Shown one piece after another: positions 8,108-17,094 of a stretch of DNA of 64,000 nucleotides. The notes below the pieces were generated by a model. It was not told where the DNA came from and did no database searches. It saw nothing but the letters and a program-made list of their open reading frames with translations. Origin of the DNA: Bifidobacterium breve (GTDB lineage: Bacteria; Actinomycetota; Thermoleophilia; Solirubrobacterales; Solirubrobacteraceae); the NCBI GenBank assembly GCA_945878865.1, contig CAMCUD010000004.1:62001-126000 (forward strand), read 5' to 3'. Within the stretch, counting starts at the first letter, position 1, and the number at the start of each line of letters is the position of its first letter. Made by a program: the position numbers and the translations under genes.

Positions 8108-9556
8108 GTGCCCGGGTACCTCCGGCGCCTGCTGGCCGGCGGCGCCGCCTACCAGTCCGCGAGCCTGCTGTCTGCCGGCCTCGCGCTCATCACGCTCCCG
8201 CTGTACACGCGCAAGCTGACGCCCGCGGACTTCGGCGTGGCGGAGACGCTGCTGACGTTCATCATCCTCGCGTCGATCCTGCTGCGGGTGGGGCTGGGCG
8301 AGGCGTTCGTGCGCTCGTGGTACCAGCGCGAGACCGAGGCGGAGCGCGCCGCGCTGACGCGGACCGCGCTGGGCGGTGTGGTGCTGACGACCACCGCGGT
8401 CGCGCTCCTGTGCGCGGTCTTCGCGGGGCCTTTGAGCGACCTCGTCATCGCGCGCGACGACCCGCAGATCATGCGCGTCGCGGTCTTCGGCCTGTGGGCG
8501 TTCACGAACCTCGAGATGGCCTACGCGCTGCTGCGGGTGCAGGAGGCGCGCGGCGTGTACCTCCGGGCGTCTTTGGCGAACGTCCTGCTGACGGTGGGGT
8601 TGACGGTGACGCTGGTCGTCGTCCTCGACCAGGGGGCGCCGGGCTACCTGGCGGGCAACTACACGGCGTCGGCGCTCGTGCTGGTGGCGATCTGGTGGTC
8701 GCAGCGCGCGGTGCTCTCCGGCCCGGGCACGCGGACCGTGGAGGTCCGCCCGCTGCTGCGCTTCGGCGTCCCCACGATCCCCGCCGAGGCGGCGGTGTTC
8801 GCGCTGAACGTCGTCGACCGCGCGTACCTGCTGCGCGCGCAGGGTGCCGCGGCGGCGGGGTTGTACGCGCTGGCGGTGAAGCTCGCGACGATCGTGATTC
8901 TCACGGTGCGCGCGTTCCAGCTGGCGTGGCCGCCGCTGGCCTACTCGGTGCAGGACGACGAGGAGGCCGGCCGCCTTTACGCGGTGGTGTGCACGTGGTA
9001 CGTCGTGTCGACCGGGACGGTCGTCGCGGGGCTGGCGCTGCTGGGCCGCTGGCTCGTGGACCTCTTCGCCGCACCCGACTTCGCCGACGCGTTCGAGGCG
9101 CTGCCGTGGGTGGGGCTGGGCTGGGCGATGTACGGGCTGCTGCTGCTGCTCGTCACCGTCGGCGGGCGGGCGGGCGTGACGACACGGAACTTCCCGGCAG
9201 CCGCGCTCGGGCTGGCGGTCAACGTGGTGGCGCTGCTGGTGCTCGTCCCGCCGCTGGGCATTGCGGGCGCGGGCATCGCGCTGTGCCTCGCCTACGCGGT
9301 GATGCTGGTGACGCTGCACCTGTTGACGCGATCGCTGTTCCACGTGCCGTTCCAGTGGGGCCGACTCGTGCACGCGGTGGTCGTGATCGCGGCGCTCGGC
9401 GTGGGCGGTGAGCTGCTGCTACCCGACGCGGGGATGGCGGGGTTCGTCAGCCGGGCGGTCGCCCTGGCGGCGATCCCGGTGGTGCTGGTGGCGACGGGGT
9501 TCCTGCAGCCGGGGGAGCGGGCGGGGTTGGGGCGGTTGCGGGCGCGGGGCGGGTGA
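8108..9556 (+). CDS. Polysaccharide flippase, Wzx/MOP superfamily
   Basis: A 482-residue protein with about 14 hydrophobic helices. It opens GGAAYQSASLLSAGLALITLP and continues LYTRKLTPADFGV, the normal start of lipopolysaccharide/O-antigen flippases of the MATE-like MOP superfamily. It would move a lipid-linked oligosaccharide across the cytoplasmic membrane. GTG start 8 nt after TAGCGT (8094-8099), with no Shine-Dalgarno sequence, so probably a leaderless message. It is surrounded by glycosyltransferases and is likely the exporter for this gene cluster. A strong hairpin follows its stop codon. Confidence 0.88.
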   Translation: MPGYLRRLLAGGAAYQSASLLSAGLALITLPLYTRKLTPADFGVAETLLTFIILASILLRVGLGEAFVRSWYQRETEAERAALTRTALGGVVLTTTAVALLCAVFAGPLSDLVIARDDPQIMRVAVFGLWAFTNLEMAYALLRVQEARGVYLRASLANVLLTVGLTVTLVVVLDQGAPGYLAGNYTASALVLVAIWWSQRAVLSGPGTRTVEVRPLLRFGVPTIPAEAAVFALNVVDRAYLLRAQGAAAAGLYALAVKLATIVILTVRAFQLAWPPLAYSVQDDEEAGRLYAVVCTWYVVSTGTVVAGLALLGRWLVDLFAAPDFADAFEALPWVGLGWAMYGLLLLLVTVGGRAGVTTRNFPAAALGLAVNVVALLVLVPPLGIAGAGIALCLAYAVMLVTLHLLTRSLFHVPFQWGRLVHAVVVIAALGVGGELLLPDAGMAGFVSRAVALAAIPVVLVATGFLQPGERAGLGRLRARGG

Positions 9557-9557
9557 G

Positions 9558-9602
9558 GGTGTGACCCGAATCGCGCGCTATATGCGCGATCGGGGTCACA
9601 CC
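9558..9602. repeat. 45-nt palindromic element, terminator-like, between convergent genes
   Basis: Nineteen-base arms (9558-9576 and 9584-9602) pair with two mismatches around a 7-nt loop. The right arm, read on the minus strand, matches 13641-13662 at 20 of 22 positions, so this is a repeated element rather than a one-off terminator. It can serve as a bidirectional transcription barrier between the flippase and the FAD oxidase gene. There is no clear T-run; a C-run follows on the plus strand. Confidence 0.75.
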
Positions 9603-9620
9603 CCCCCGCCGGCACGCCGA

Positions 9621-10994
9621 TTAGTACGCCCGAACCTGATGGTTCGCCACCATCAGCCGATCCGGGTCGATCGCCGCCGCGATGTCCCGCAGCCGGCGGA
9701 TCGTCGTCGTCCCGAACGCCTGGGACGCGTCGATCGGCATCTCCGTGAAGTTCAGGAACGCGCCGCCGGTCGCCCACGGCGCGAGGCCGTCGATCGTCGC
9801 CGGGATCGCCTGCTCCAGCGCCCCGGCGAGCTCGGGGCTCATCACCGCGCCGACCATGAACACCGCGTAGCGGCCCTGCAGGCAGCTCAGCGCGCCGGCG
9901 CCCTCGGCGCACCGGCCGACGGCTCCGCCGAGGTGGCGGAACTCGATGCCGATCAGCGGGGAGCCCGACCCCGGGCCGCACATCTCGATGACCGCGTCGA
10001 TCGCCGCGTCGGGCAGCTCGGCGAGCATCGTGCCGCCGCCCATCGCGGGGACGGGGTGCGGCGGGTCGCCGTGCAGGCCGAGGAGCATCGTCGGCGCACC
10101 CGTGGTGAACGTGTCGAGCTCGGGGCGCAGGTCGCGCAGCGGCTGCAGCAGCGCGGCGGTCTCGTTCTCGCCCAGGAGGCTGACGGCTTCGACGACGACC
10201 ATCTGCTTGCCGCGGAGCGGCTCGGGCACCGCGGGGTCGGGCGGGAAGCTCTGCAGCCGGCCGATGGAGGTGACCTCCTCCGGGAGGCGGTCGGTCAGGT
10301 CGCGCCAGCGGGCGAGCACCTCGCTCGCGCGGTCGGCCGGCCACATCAGCACGCCGGCGTGGACCTCGTCGATCGGCAACAGGGAGAACTCCATCTCCGT
10401 GACGACGCCGAACGATCCGCCGCCGCCGCGCAGCGCCCAGAACAGCTGTGGGCACTCGACCGCCGTTGCGTGGACGAGCTCGCCGCTCGGCACGACGATG
10501 TCGATGGCGGTCACGTGCGACGAGGCGAGGCCGTGCTTTCGCGCGAGGAACGACAGGCCGCCGCCGAGCGTGTAGCCGACCACGCCGACGTCCGGTGAGC
10601 TGCCGTGCAGCGCGACGAGGCCGTGCGGCGCGCTCGCGGCGACCACGTCTTCCCACAGCGCGCCGGCCTGGACGCGCGCGACGCGCCGCTCGGGATCGAC
10701 GGTGACGCCGCGCAGCGCCGAGGTGCGCAGGAGGATCGCGTCACCGAGGTCGCCGCCGCGCGCCGCCGCGCCGTGGCCGGTTCCCTGCACGGCGATCCGC
10801 AGGCCGGCCTCGCGCGCCGCGAGGACCGTCTCGACGATGTCCGCCGTGTCCGCGGCCTCCACGACGACCGCCGGACGCTGGTCGACGGCGAGGTTCCACG
10901 CCTGGCGGGCCTGGTCCCATGTGGGGTCCTCGGGCGTGGTGACTGCACCGCGGATGCGGGTGCGCAGGTCGGTGATGCGATCGATGACGGACAT
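9621..10994 (-). CDS. FAD-linked oxidoreductase, berberine-bridge enzyme type
   Basis: A 457-residue protein with an N-terminal PP-loop FAD domain (AVQGTGHGAA near residue 70, with the His available for covalent flavin) and the VGYTLGGGLSFLARKHGL segment near 140. It ends with a BBE motif (FLNFTEMP ... AIDPDRLMVANHQ). The usual second covalent Cys in the G-x-C motif is not evident, so one-point flavin attachment is likely. Relatives oxidise sugars, nicotine-type amines or phenolics using O2. The ATG at 10994 has a good GGAG site. It is a lone gene, and the substrate is unknown. Confidence 0.85.
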   Translation of the reverse strand: MSVIDRITDLRTRIRGAVTTPEDPTWDQARQAWNLAVDQRPAVVVEAADTADIVETVLAAREAGLRIAVQGTGHGAAARGGDLGDAILLRTSALRGVTVDPERRVARVQAGALWEDVVAASAPHGLVALHGSSPDVGVVGYTLGGGLSFLARKHGLASSHVTAIDIVVPSGELVHATAVECPQLFWALRGGGGSFGVVTEMEFSLLPIDEVHAGVLMWPADRASEVLARWRDLTDRLPEEVTSIGRLQSFPPDPAVPEPLRGKQMVVVEAVSLLGENETAALLQPLRDLRPELDTFTTGAPTMLLGLHGDPPHPVPAMGGGTMLAELPDAAIDAVIEMCGPGSGSPLIGIEFRHLGGAVGRCAEGAGALSCLQGRYAVFMVGAVMSPELAGALEQAIPATIDGLAPWATGGAFLNFTEMPIDASQAFGTTTIRRLRDIAAAIDPDRLMVANHQVRAY

Positions 10995-11093
10995 GGCAGC
11001 TCCAGGAAGGTCGTGACGTGGATGCACGACGTACCTTCGAGGCGGCCGACGGCCCGCGCATCGGGGAACCCCCTAGGGGCGCACCCCAGACAT

Positions 11094-12608
11094 TCAGCGG
11101 CGCGGAACCGACAGCGACAACGTCGCGGGGCGGCTCACGTTGCCCGAGGCGTCCTTCGCGGTCACGGTGAAGCGGTAGCGCGCGATCGCCAGGCGCGGCG
11201 TGCGCACGACGAACAGGCCCGTCCCCGCGCGCTTGGCGGCGATCGTGTGGTCGGCGCGGCAGCGCTTGCCGCGACGGCCCTTCGCGCAGCCCGTCAGCCG
11301 CCGGTAGACGGCGCGCGCGCTGGTCGCCGGCCCGCCGCTGTCTCTCGCGGTGATCGTCAGCGTGCAGCGGCGCTTGGCACACGAGCGGCGGGTGACGCGG
11401 GCGACGGGAGCGGTGAGATCGAGCGGGGTGCCGCCCGACGCGGCCGGCGTCGCCGCGGCGGGTGTCGACTGGGCCGTCCCCTGGACGACGGTCGGGGCGG
11501 TCGCCACGGGGCCGACGACCCGCGCCTGGATCGTCCGCGTGCCGCCGGCGTTCACTGCGATGACGTCGCACGTCACGACCCGGCGAGCCATCGCGCTCGA
11601 CAGTGTGAGCTGCTGCGCCGTACCGTCGGCGCGCACGTCGTAGGGCTCTCCGGCGGCGTTGATCAACGCGCTCAGCCAGACAAAGCTCAGCGCCGGCGAG
11701 CCCGTCCACGTTCCGGGGTCACAGGTCAGCGTCTGCCCGGTCGCGGGCGTCCCCGTCACGGTCGGCAGCCCGTTCGGGATCGCGCGGGCGGGCGGATCGG
11801 CGGCCAGCGCGCGGGCGTTGAGGTCGGGGTTGGCCAGCCTCGTGTACACGCCGGGGAAGTCCGGATCGGCGCAGCCCACGCCGAACGACACGATGCCGGC
11901 GAGCGTCTTCGACAGCGTGTCGGTGAGGACGAGCGGGCCGCCGGAGTCGCCCTGGCATGCGTCGACGGTTCCGCCAGGCGACGTGCCTCCGGCGCAGAGC
12001 ATCGTCGCGGCGACGTAGTCCGAGCCGTAGCGACGGCACGCGCTGTCGGCGTACACCGAGACCGGCGCCTGCTGCAGGGCATCGGGGATCGCGCCCTCGT
12101 CGCTGAGCAGACCCCAGCCCGAGATGAGGCCGGGGCGGCCGGTCATCGTCTCGTTCGCGGAGACGAGCGGCGCGGCCGTTCCCTTTGTCAGGGCCCCGGC
12201 GAGGGTGAGGATGCCGAGGTCGTTGCCGCCCGCCGGCCAGGACGGATGCGTCGTCACGGCGGCGACCGGCACGACCTCCGTGTTCGTCCGCACACCGGTT
12301 CGGTAGAGGTTCGCCACGACCGCGAGATCCGGCGCGTCGAGGTCGGCGAGGCAGTGCGCCGCGGTGATGACGTGCGTCGGGTCGCGAATCGTCCCCGCGC
12401 AGAAGACCTCGAACGGGAACTTCGGGCTGCCGCCCTCGGCTTCCACGAGCGCGACCTGGTAGGCGATCGGCCCGCCCGCGTCGGTGCCGTTGACGATGCT
12501 GCCGCGCACGGGATCGCCGGTGCGAATGCGCTGGGCGTCCGCCGGCGCCGCGGCGAGCAGCGCCACGCCGAGGGTGAGAAGCAGCGCGCGGATCACGATC
12601 TCCAACAT
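11094..12608 (-). CDS. Secreted trypsin-like serine protease with C-terminal Ig-like domains
   Basis: The 504-residue precursor has a signal peptide (about 1-25, ending PADAQ) and a chymotrypsin-fold domain starting [10 protein letters not shown]. The triad is visible as H85 in TAAHC, D130 in GGNDLGIL and S222 in CQGDSGGP, so it should be active outside the cell. Asp six residues before the catalytic Ser (DACQGDSGG) suggests trypsin-like specificity for Arg/Lys. After residue 270 come an Ig/PKD-like module ([17 protein letters not shown]) and a basic Cys-containing C-terminal beta domain common in this lineage. It is monocistronic. Confidence 0.9.
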   Translation of the reverse strand: MLEIVIRALLLTLGVALLAAAPADAQRIRTGDPVRGSIVNGTDAGGPIAYQVALVEAEGGSPKFPFEVFCAGTIRDPTHVITAAHCLADLDAPDLAVVANLYRTGVRTNTEVVPVAAVTTHPSWPAGGNDLGILTLAGALTKGTAAPLVSANETMTGRPGLISGWGLLSDEGAIPDALQQAPVSVYADSACRRYGSDYVAATMLCAGGTSPGGTVDACQGDSGGPLVLTDTLSKTLAGIVSFGVGCADPDFPGVYTRLANPDLNARALAADPPARAIPNGLPTVTGTPATGQTLTCDPGTWTGSPALSFVWLSALINAAGEPYDVRADGTAQQLTLSSAMARRVVTCDVIAVNAGGTRTIQARVVGPVATAPTVVQGTAQSTPAAATPAASGGTPLDLTAPVARVTRRSCAKRRCTLTITARDSGGPATSARAVYRRLTGCAKGRRGKRCRADHTIAAKRAGTGLFVVRTPRLAIARYRFTVTAKDASGNVSRPATLSLSVPRR

Positions 12609-12641
12609 TACGGAGTAACGGGCCGGGCCGCTACTGCTGCA

Positions 12642-13589
12642 TCACAGTCTGCGCCCGCCCCGGTTGTGATCGTACGCAGCTTCACGCAGACCTTCACCCA
12701 CTTCGGGGTGCAGCGTTGCGGTTACGTGGCGCCAGTAGCGCTTGGCGCTGTGGTGCGGCAGGACCGTCGCCGCGGCCGCGCGCACGGCGTACGTGTAGGC
12801 GGTCAGCCACCGCACGATCGCCGCCGCCGCGGCGGAGTGGTGCTTGCGCATGTAGCGGTCGCGGTTGCGCGAGAGCTCGACGATCCGCCGCTCCGGCACC
12901 GCGCCCGTCGACAGCTGCTCGTGGTGGATCGCCCGCGCGGACGGGACGTACAGCGTGTGCCACCCGGCGTCCTTCAGGCGCTTGCAGAAGTCCACCTCGT
13001 CGGAGTAGACGAAGAACGCGGGGTCGAAGAAGTCAATCTCGGCGGCCGCTTCCCGGCGGACCATGAGCGCGGCGGACTGCGCCCAGTCGACGCGCCGCGT
13101 CTTCTCCCCCGTGCTCTGCACCGTGAAGAGCTTGTGCAGGAACAGCGCGTTGATGAACGCCGTGAGCGGCGTGGGGAACCGCCACGCCGACGCCTGCTGC
13201 TGCTCGTCGGGACGCAGTAGCAGCGCGCCCGCGGCGCCGGCGCGCTCGTCCTCGACGAGCGCGTCGCGCAGCGCGGCGGTCGCGCCGGGCTTCAGCTCGG
13301 AGTCCTCGTTGAGCAGGAGGCAGAAGCGGCCCCTGGCGCGCTCGAGCAGCGCGGTGTCGTTCTCGCCCTTGCCGCGCCGCAGTTCGTTGACGATGACCTC
13401 ATCGCAGGCCGGGTGGTTGCGCGCCGCGCCGACCGAGCCGTCGCGCGATGCGTTGTCGAGCACGAGGACCTCGGTGGGCACGCCGAGCGCCTCGCGTTCG
13501 GCGGCGATCGCGTCGAGGCAGCGGACGAGCAGCTGGCGCTGCTCGGTGTTCACCACGCAGAAGGTGACCTCGACGGGACCGGGCGTCAT
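12642..13589 (-). CDS. Glycosyltransferase family 2
   Basis: A 315-residue GT-A enzyme: VEVTFCVVNTEQR, the nucleotide-site LVLDNASRDGS, a metal-site region CLLLNEDSELKPGA in place of a strict DXD, and the acceptor/catalytic motif YSDEVDFCKRLKDAGW. These features match rhamnosyl- and related transferases of cell-wall polymers. I use the ATG at 13589; a GTG sits just before it at 13592. The plus-strand glycosyltransferase diverges from it across about 80 nt that contain direct repeats of CATACTGCCGCG (13597-13608 and 13659-13670). Confidence 0.85.
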   Translation of the reverse strand: MTPGPVEVTFCVVNTEQRQLLVRCLDAIAAEREALGVPTEVLVLDNASRDGSVGAARNHPACDEVIVNELRRGKGENDTALLERARGRFCLLLNEDSELKPGATAALRDALVEDERAGAAGALLLRPDEQQQASAWRFPTPLTAFINALFLHKLFTVQSTGEKTRRVDWAQSAALMVRREAAAEIDFFDPAFFVYSDEVDFCKRLKDAGWHTLYVPSARAIHHEQLSTGAVPERRIVELSRNRDRYMRKHHSAAAAAIVRWLTAYTYAVRAAAATVLPHHSAKRYWRHVTATLHPEVGEGLREAAYDHNRGGRRL

Positions 13590-13640
13590 CACCTTCCATA
13601 CTGCCGCGCTGCGCGTCTCGGCGCGGTGTGGCGGTCAGGG

Positions 13641-13662
13641 GGTGTGACCGCAATCGCGCATA
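13641..13662 (+). repeat. Half copy of the 9558-9602 palindromic element
   Basis: Twenty of 22 bases match the right arm of the element at 9581-9602 (minus strand). Here only one arm is present, so no hairpin forms. It lies immediately upstream of the glycosyltransferase GTG at 13671 and may now contribute promoter sequence: its end provides the CATACT hexamer at 13659-13664. Confidence 0.55.
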
Positions 13663-13670
13663 CTGCCGCG

Positions 13671-14768
13671 GTGCGCATCGACGTCGTCGACCCCGCCGCC
13701 TATACGCCCCCGTACGATCACGCGCTCTGTGCGGCGCTCGCCCGCGCGGGCGCCGACGTGCGGCTGCAGACTTCGCGGTTCGCCTACGGCGACGTGCCTG
13801 AGCCCGAGGGCTACACCCGGGTGGAGCGGTTTCATCGGCTGGAGGTCGGAGCGCCCGGCGGCCGCGTGCGCACGGCCACGCGCGCCGCGCAGCACCCCGT
13901 CGACATGCTGCGCTATCGCCGCGCCGCCCGCGCGGCCGAGGTCGTGCACTTCCAGTGGCTGGCGTGGCAGCACGTCGACCGCCACCTGCTGCCGGACCGC
14001 CCGCGTGTCCTGACCGCCCACGATGTCCTGCCGCGCGAGCCCAAGCCCGGGCAGGTCGCGGCGCAGCGCCGGCTCTACGAGCGGATGGATCACGTGATCG
14101 TGCACTCCGCGCACGGCCGCGGCCGGCTGATCGACGAGGTCGGCGTCCCGGCCGACCGGGTCACGGTCATCCCGCACGGCGTGCTCGACGCGCTCACCCG
14201 GGTGCCGGCTGTCGCCCCGCCGGAGCTCGCGGACGTCGACCCGCAGGTCCCGGTCGTCCTGTGCTTCGGGCTGCTGCGCCCGTACAAGGGGATCGACGTG
14301 CTGCTGCGCGCCTGGGCGGGGATCGCGGGTGCGGAACTCTGGATCGTCGGGATGCCGCGGATGGACGTCGCGCCGCTGCGGGCCGCGGCGCCCCCGGGCG
14401 TGCGCTGGGTGACCCGCTTCGTCTCCGACGCCGAGGCGGCTGCATGCTTCGCGCGCGCGTCGCTCGTCGTCCTGCCCTACCGCGAGATCGACCAGTCCGG
14501 CGTGCTGTACACGGCACTCGGCTTCGGGGCTCCGATGGTGCTCACCGACGTCGGCGGGTTCGGCGAGGTGGCCGAGCAGGGGGCGGCGGCGCTCGTGCCG
14601 CCCGACGATCCGGGAGCGCTGCACGCCGAGCTCGCCCGGCTGCTGGGCGATTCCGCGGCGCGCGACGCGCTGGCCGCGGGTGCCCGTGCGGCGGCGGCGG
14701 GGCCGTATGCGTGGGACCCGATCGCGCGGGCGACGCTGGGGGTCTACCGACGCGTCGAGCGTTCCTGA
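13671..14768 (+). CDS. Glycosyltransferase family 4 (GT-B)
   Basis: A 365-residue GT-B enzyme. The C-terminal half has VVLCFGLLRPYKGIDVLL (start of the glycosyl-transferase-1 domain) and the donor-site motif VLPYREIDQSGVLYTALGFG, equivalent to EX7E. The N-terminal half has VLTAHDVLPRE and VIVHSAHGRGRLIDE, typical of enzymes adding sugars to lipid-linked acceptors. I choose the GTG at 13671. An upstream in-frame GTG at 13644 would run through the repeat element and adds nothing recognisable. No ribosome site is visible. Confidence 0.85.
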   Translation: MRIDVVDPAAYTPPYDHALCAALARAGADVRLQTSRFAYGDVPEPEGYTRVERFHRLEVGAPGGRVRTATRAAQHPVDMLRYRRAARAAEVVHFQWLAWQHVDRHLLPDRPRVLTAHDVLPREPKPGQVAAQRRLYERMDHVIVHSAHGRGRLIDEVGVPADRVTVIPHGVLDALTRVPAVAPPELADVDPQVPVVLCFGLLRPYKGIDVLLRAWAGIAGAELWIVGMPRMDVAPLRAAAPPGVRWVTRFVSDAEAAACFARASLVVLPYREIDQSGVLYTALGFGAPMVLTDVGGFGEVAEQGAAALVPPDDPGALHAELARLLGDSAARDALAAGARAAAAGPYAWDPIARATLGVYRRVERS

Positions 14769-14831
14769 CTGACCGAACAGTCGCCGCCCGGCCTGCACCG
14801 ACGGGCCCGAATACCGCAGAATGGCCGCTTC

Positions 14832-15968
14832 GTGCTCACCCGTCTCGTCATGTGGATCGCCTTCGGGCTCCTGGCCTACGCGCAGGCGGGCTACTGGGCG
14901 GCGCTCGCGCTGCTGACCCGCGGGCGTACCGGTCCTGACCGTCCGAAGCCGCCGGTGCCTGAGGCGGACCTGCCGTTCGTCAGCCTCATCCTCGCCGCGC
15001 ACAACGAGGACGCGGTCATCGGCGCGAAGGTCAAGAACGCGCTCGCGCAGGACTACCCGGCCAACCGGTACGAGGTCATCGTGTGCAGCGACGGCTCGTC
15101 GGACGACACGGTGGTCGTCGCCCAGGCTGCAGGCGCGCACCGGGTGCTGGATCTCCCGCGGGGCGGCAAGGTGCGTGCGCAGGACGCGGGCGTCGATGCT
15201 GCCCGGGGTGAAGTGCTCGCGTTCTCCGACGCCAACGCCGAGTGGGAGCCTGGCGCGCTGCGGGCGCTCGTCGCCGCGCTCGCTCCGCCGGATGTCGGTT
15301 ACGCCTGCGGGCGTGTGACGTTCGTCAGCGCCGACGGCGGGACGAATCAGGAAGGCCTCTACTGGCGCTACGAGATGGACATCCGCGCGCGGGAGTCCGC
15401 GCTCGCGGGGGTGACGGCGGGCAACGGCGCGATCTACGCGGTGCAGCGCGAGGCCTATGTCCGCTGCGACCCCGTGATGGGCCATGACCTCGCGCTGCCG
15501 TTCCAGGTGGTCAAGGGCGGCCGGCGCGCGGTCGACGTCCCGGAGGCCCGCGCGACGGAGAAGATGGTCCCGACGATCGAGGGCGAGCTGCGGCGCAAGC
15601 GGCGGATGATGAGCCACGCGTGGCCGATCGTCCTGCGCGGCGGGTTGCTCGACCCGCGCGGCTACAGCCCGCTGTACGCGTGGGAGGTCTTCAGCCACCG
15701 GCTGCTGCGCTACGCCGGGCCGTTTCTCCACGCGAAGCTCCTGGCCGCGACGCTGCTGGCGGCGAAACGGTCGCGCGTGGCGCGCGTGCTGCTGGCCGGC
15801 CAGCTGGCGTTCCTTGCCGCGGCGGGCGCGGGCGGCGCGGTGCGGTCCCGTCCGCTGCTGATCGCCCGGTACTACGTGCTGACCCAGGCGTCGATCGCGC
15901 TCGGGCTGTTCGACCACCTCGCCCACGGCACCCCCGCGGGCTGGGAGCCGCCGGAGGGCACGCGGTAG
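14832..15968 (+). CDS. Membrane glycosyltransferase family 2 (processive-type)
   Basis: A 378-residue protein: an N-terminal membrane helix, then a GT2 domain (LILAAHNEDAVIGAKVKN, VIVCSDGSSDDT, the metal-site FSDANAEWEPGA, and the acceptor region VMGHDLALPFQVV). Two to three C-terminal membrane helices follow. The last motif is RKRRMM, a basic variant of the QxxRW motif of hyaluronan/chitin-synthase-like enzymes. It probably polymerises or extends a glycan at the membrane. It starts at a GTG 63 nt after the preceding glycosyltransferase, on the same strand. Confidence 0.8.
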   Translation: MLTRLVMWIAFGLLAYAQAGYWAALALLTRGRTGPDRPKPPVPEADLPFVSLILAAHNEDAVIGAKVKNALAQDYPANRYEVIVCSDGSSDDTVVVAQAAGAHRVLDLPRGGKVRAQDAGVDAARGEVLAFSDANAEWEPGALRALVAALAPPDVGYACGRVTFVSADGGTNQEGLYWRYEMDIRARESALAGVTAGNGAIYAVQREAYVRCDPVMGHDLALPFQVVKGGRRAVDVPEARATEKMVPTIEGELRRKRRMMSHAWPIVLRGGLLDPRGYSPLYAWEVFSHRLLRYAGPFLHAKLLAATLLAAKRSRVARVLLAGQLAFLAAAGAGGAVRSRPLLIARYYVLTQASIALGLFDHLAHGTPAGWEPPEGTR

Positions 15969-15994
15969 CCCGCCGCCCGCTCCCGCCCCGAGGA

Positions 15995-16116
15995 GTGAAC
16001 GGTGGTTCACCGGGGGTGGAGGCCCGCAGGACGTACGCTCGGCCGGGCGGGTCGGGTGAGCGGTGGTCGTGCGGGGTCAGGGCCCCGCAGGACGTACGTT
16101 CGGCGCCCGGGGCGGC
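15995..16116 (+). repeat. Two tandem copies of a 61-bp imperfect repeat
   Basis: Copy 1 is 15995-16055 and copy 2 is 16056-16116, in exact 61-bp register. Both begin GTGA-CGGTGGT and share a core CCGCAGGACGTACG-TCGGC (16024-16043 and 16085-16104) with a single mismatch and a central CGTACG palindrome. The pair lies just upstream of the small membrane gene and the priming sugar transferase and may be a double binding site. Confidence 0.6.
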
Positions 16117-16155
16117 GTGGCCGGCCGGCCCCGCCGGGTCGGTACCCTGTCTCTG

Positions 16156-16506
16156 ATGTCGCTGCACCTCTCGCTCGACGACGCGCGCGACTCGCTCGCG
16201 TACTGGGAGCGCCGGCAGCAGACGCTGCCGCGCCGGGCCGTTCGTGCCCGCAGGGAGGCGCGCGACATGGCCGAGCGCTGGCGCGCCCGGGTCACCGAAG
16301 CCGAGCGCGAGACCTACGGCGCCGGGCTCCTCGGCATCCTGCTGTGTCTCATCTTCGAGCAGCGCCTGCCCGAGCCCGCCCGCCACGCGGGCCGTCGCGC
16401 GGCACGGGTCACCGTCTTCGCGGTGGCCGGGGTCGCGCTGACCCTGCTCGTCACCGCGATGATCGCCGTCGCGCTCTTCCTCGCCGTGATCATCGCCATC
16501 CTGTAG
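16156..16506 (+). CDS. Small membrane protein of unknown function
   Basis: A 116-residue protein starting at an ATG 7 nt after TACCCT (16143-16148). The first 60 residues are charged and probably helical (Arg/Glu-rich, coiled-coil-like). A long hydrophobic stretch at about 78-114 could form one or two membrane helices. Its stop lies 3 nt before the sugar transferase start, so the two genes are co-transcribed and probably translationally linked. I do not recognise the family; a helper role for the transferase is only inferred from position. Confidence 0.7.
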   Translation: MSLHLSLDDARDSLAYWERRQQTLPRRAVRARREARDMAERWRARVTEAERETYGAGLLGILLCLIFEQRLPEPARHAGRRAARVTVFAVAGVALTLLVTAMIAVALFLAVIIAIL

Positions 16507-16509
16507 CGC

Positions 16510-17094
16510 GTGCTGCGTCGCTGCTTCGACGTCCTCGTCGCGGGGACCGCCCTGCTGCTCTCCTCGCCCGTGCTCGCGGTCGCGATCGTCGCGATCCGCC
16601 TGGAATCCCCCGGCCATCCGATCTACCGCCAGCGGCGCATCGGCCGCGGCGGCCGGCCGTTCGACGTCATGAAGCTGCGGACGATGGTCGACGGCGCGGA
16701 GAAGATGGGCGCCGGTCTCGCCGTCGACGAGGGCGACACGCGGATCACGAAGATCGGGGCGTTCCTACGCCGCACGTCGATCGACGAGCTGCCGAACCTC
16801 GTAAACGTGCTGAAGGGCGAGATGGCGATCATCGGCCCGCGCCCCACGGTGCCGGTGCAGGTCGAGCAGTACACCGACCGTCAGCGCGGGCGGCTGGCCA
16901 TCCGGCCCGGCATCACTGGCTGGGCGCAGGTCAACGGCCGCGCGACCCTGCCGTGGGACGAGCGCATCGAGCTCGACCTCTGGTACATCGAGCATCGTTC
17001 GCTGCGGCTCGACGTCCAGATCCTCTGGCGCACGCTGCTCATGGTCTTCGGCGGGGACGGGCTGTACCGCGGGGAGACCGGCGGCTGGCGCTAG
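16510..17094 (+). CDS. Undecaprenyl-phosphate sugar phosphotransferase (short monotopic type)
   Basis: A 194-residue bacterial sugar transferase domain: FDVLVAGTALLLSSPVL (re-entrant membrane helix), RIGRGGRPFDVMKLRTM, the catalytic Asp-Glu pair in RTSIDELPNLVNVLKGEM, IIGPRP, and RPGITGWAQVNGR. The family transfers a sugar-1-phosphate from a UDP-sugar to undecaprenyl phosphate, the first committed step of exopolysaccharide or glycoprotein assembly. It has only the catalytic module, not the N-terminal domains of WbaP/WcaJ. It completes the polysaccharide set of this region. Its TAG shares a CTAG tetranucleotide with the convergent GAP-family gene. Confidence 0.92.
   Translation: MLRRCFDVLVAGTALLLSSPVLAVAIVAIRLESPGHPIYRQRRIGRGGRPFDVMKLRTMVDGAEKMGAGLAVDEGDTRITKIGAFLRRTSIDELPNLVNVLKGEMAIIGPRPTVPVQVEQYTDRQRGRLAIRPGITGWAQVNGRATLPWDERIELDLWYIEHRSLRLDVQILWRTLLMVFGGDGLYRGETGGWR

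Noticed and set aside
6545-9373. A 942-codon minus-strand frame
   Set aside because: Only the last 159 codons read as a protein (GNAT). The rest is antisense or out of frame to the glycosyltransferase and flippase genes.
12634-12645. CTGCTGCATCAC, identical to part of the right arm of the 19625-19790 hairpin
   Set aside because: Only 12 bases match, with no inverted partner nearby; chance is a sufficient explanation.
13644-13670. Upstream GTG start adding nine residues to the family 4 glycosyltransferase
   Set aside because: The added residues come from the repeated palindromic element and the GTG at 13671 begins exactly at the first beta strand of the fold.
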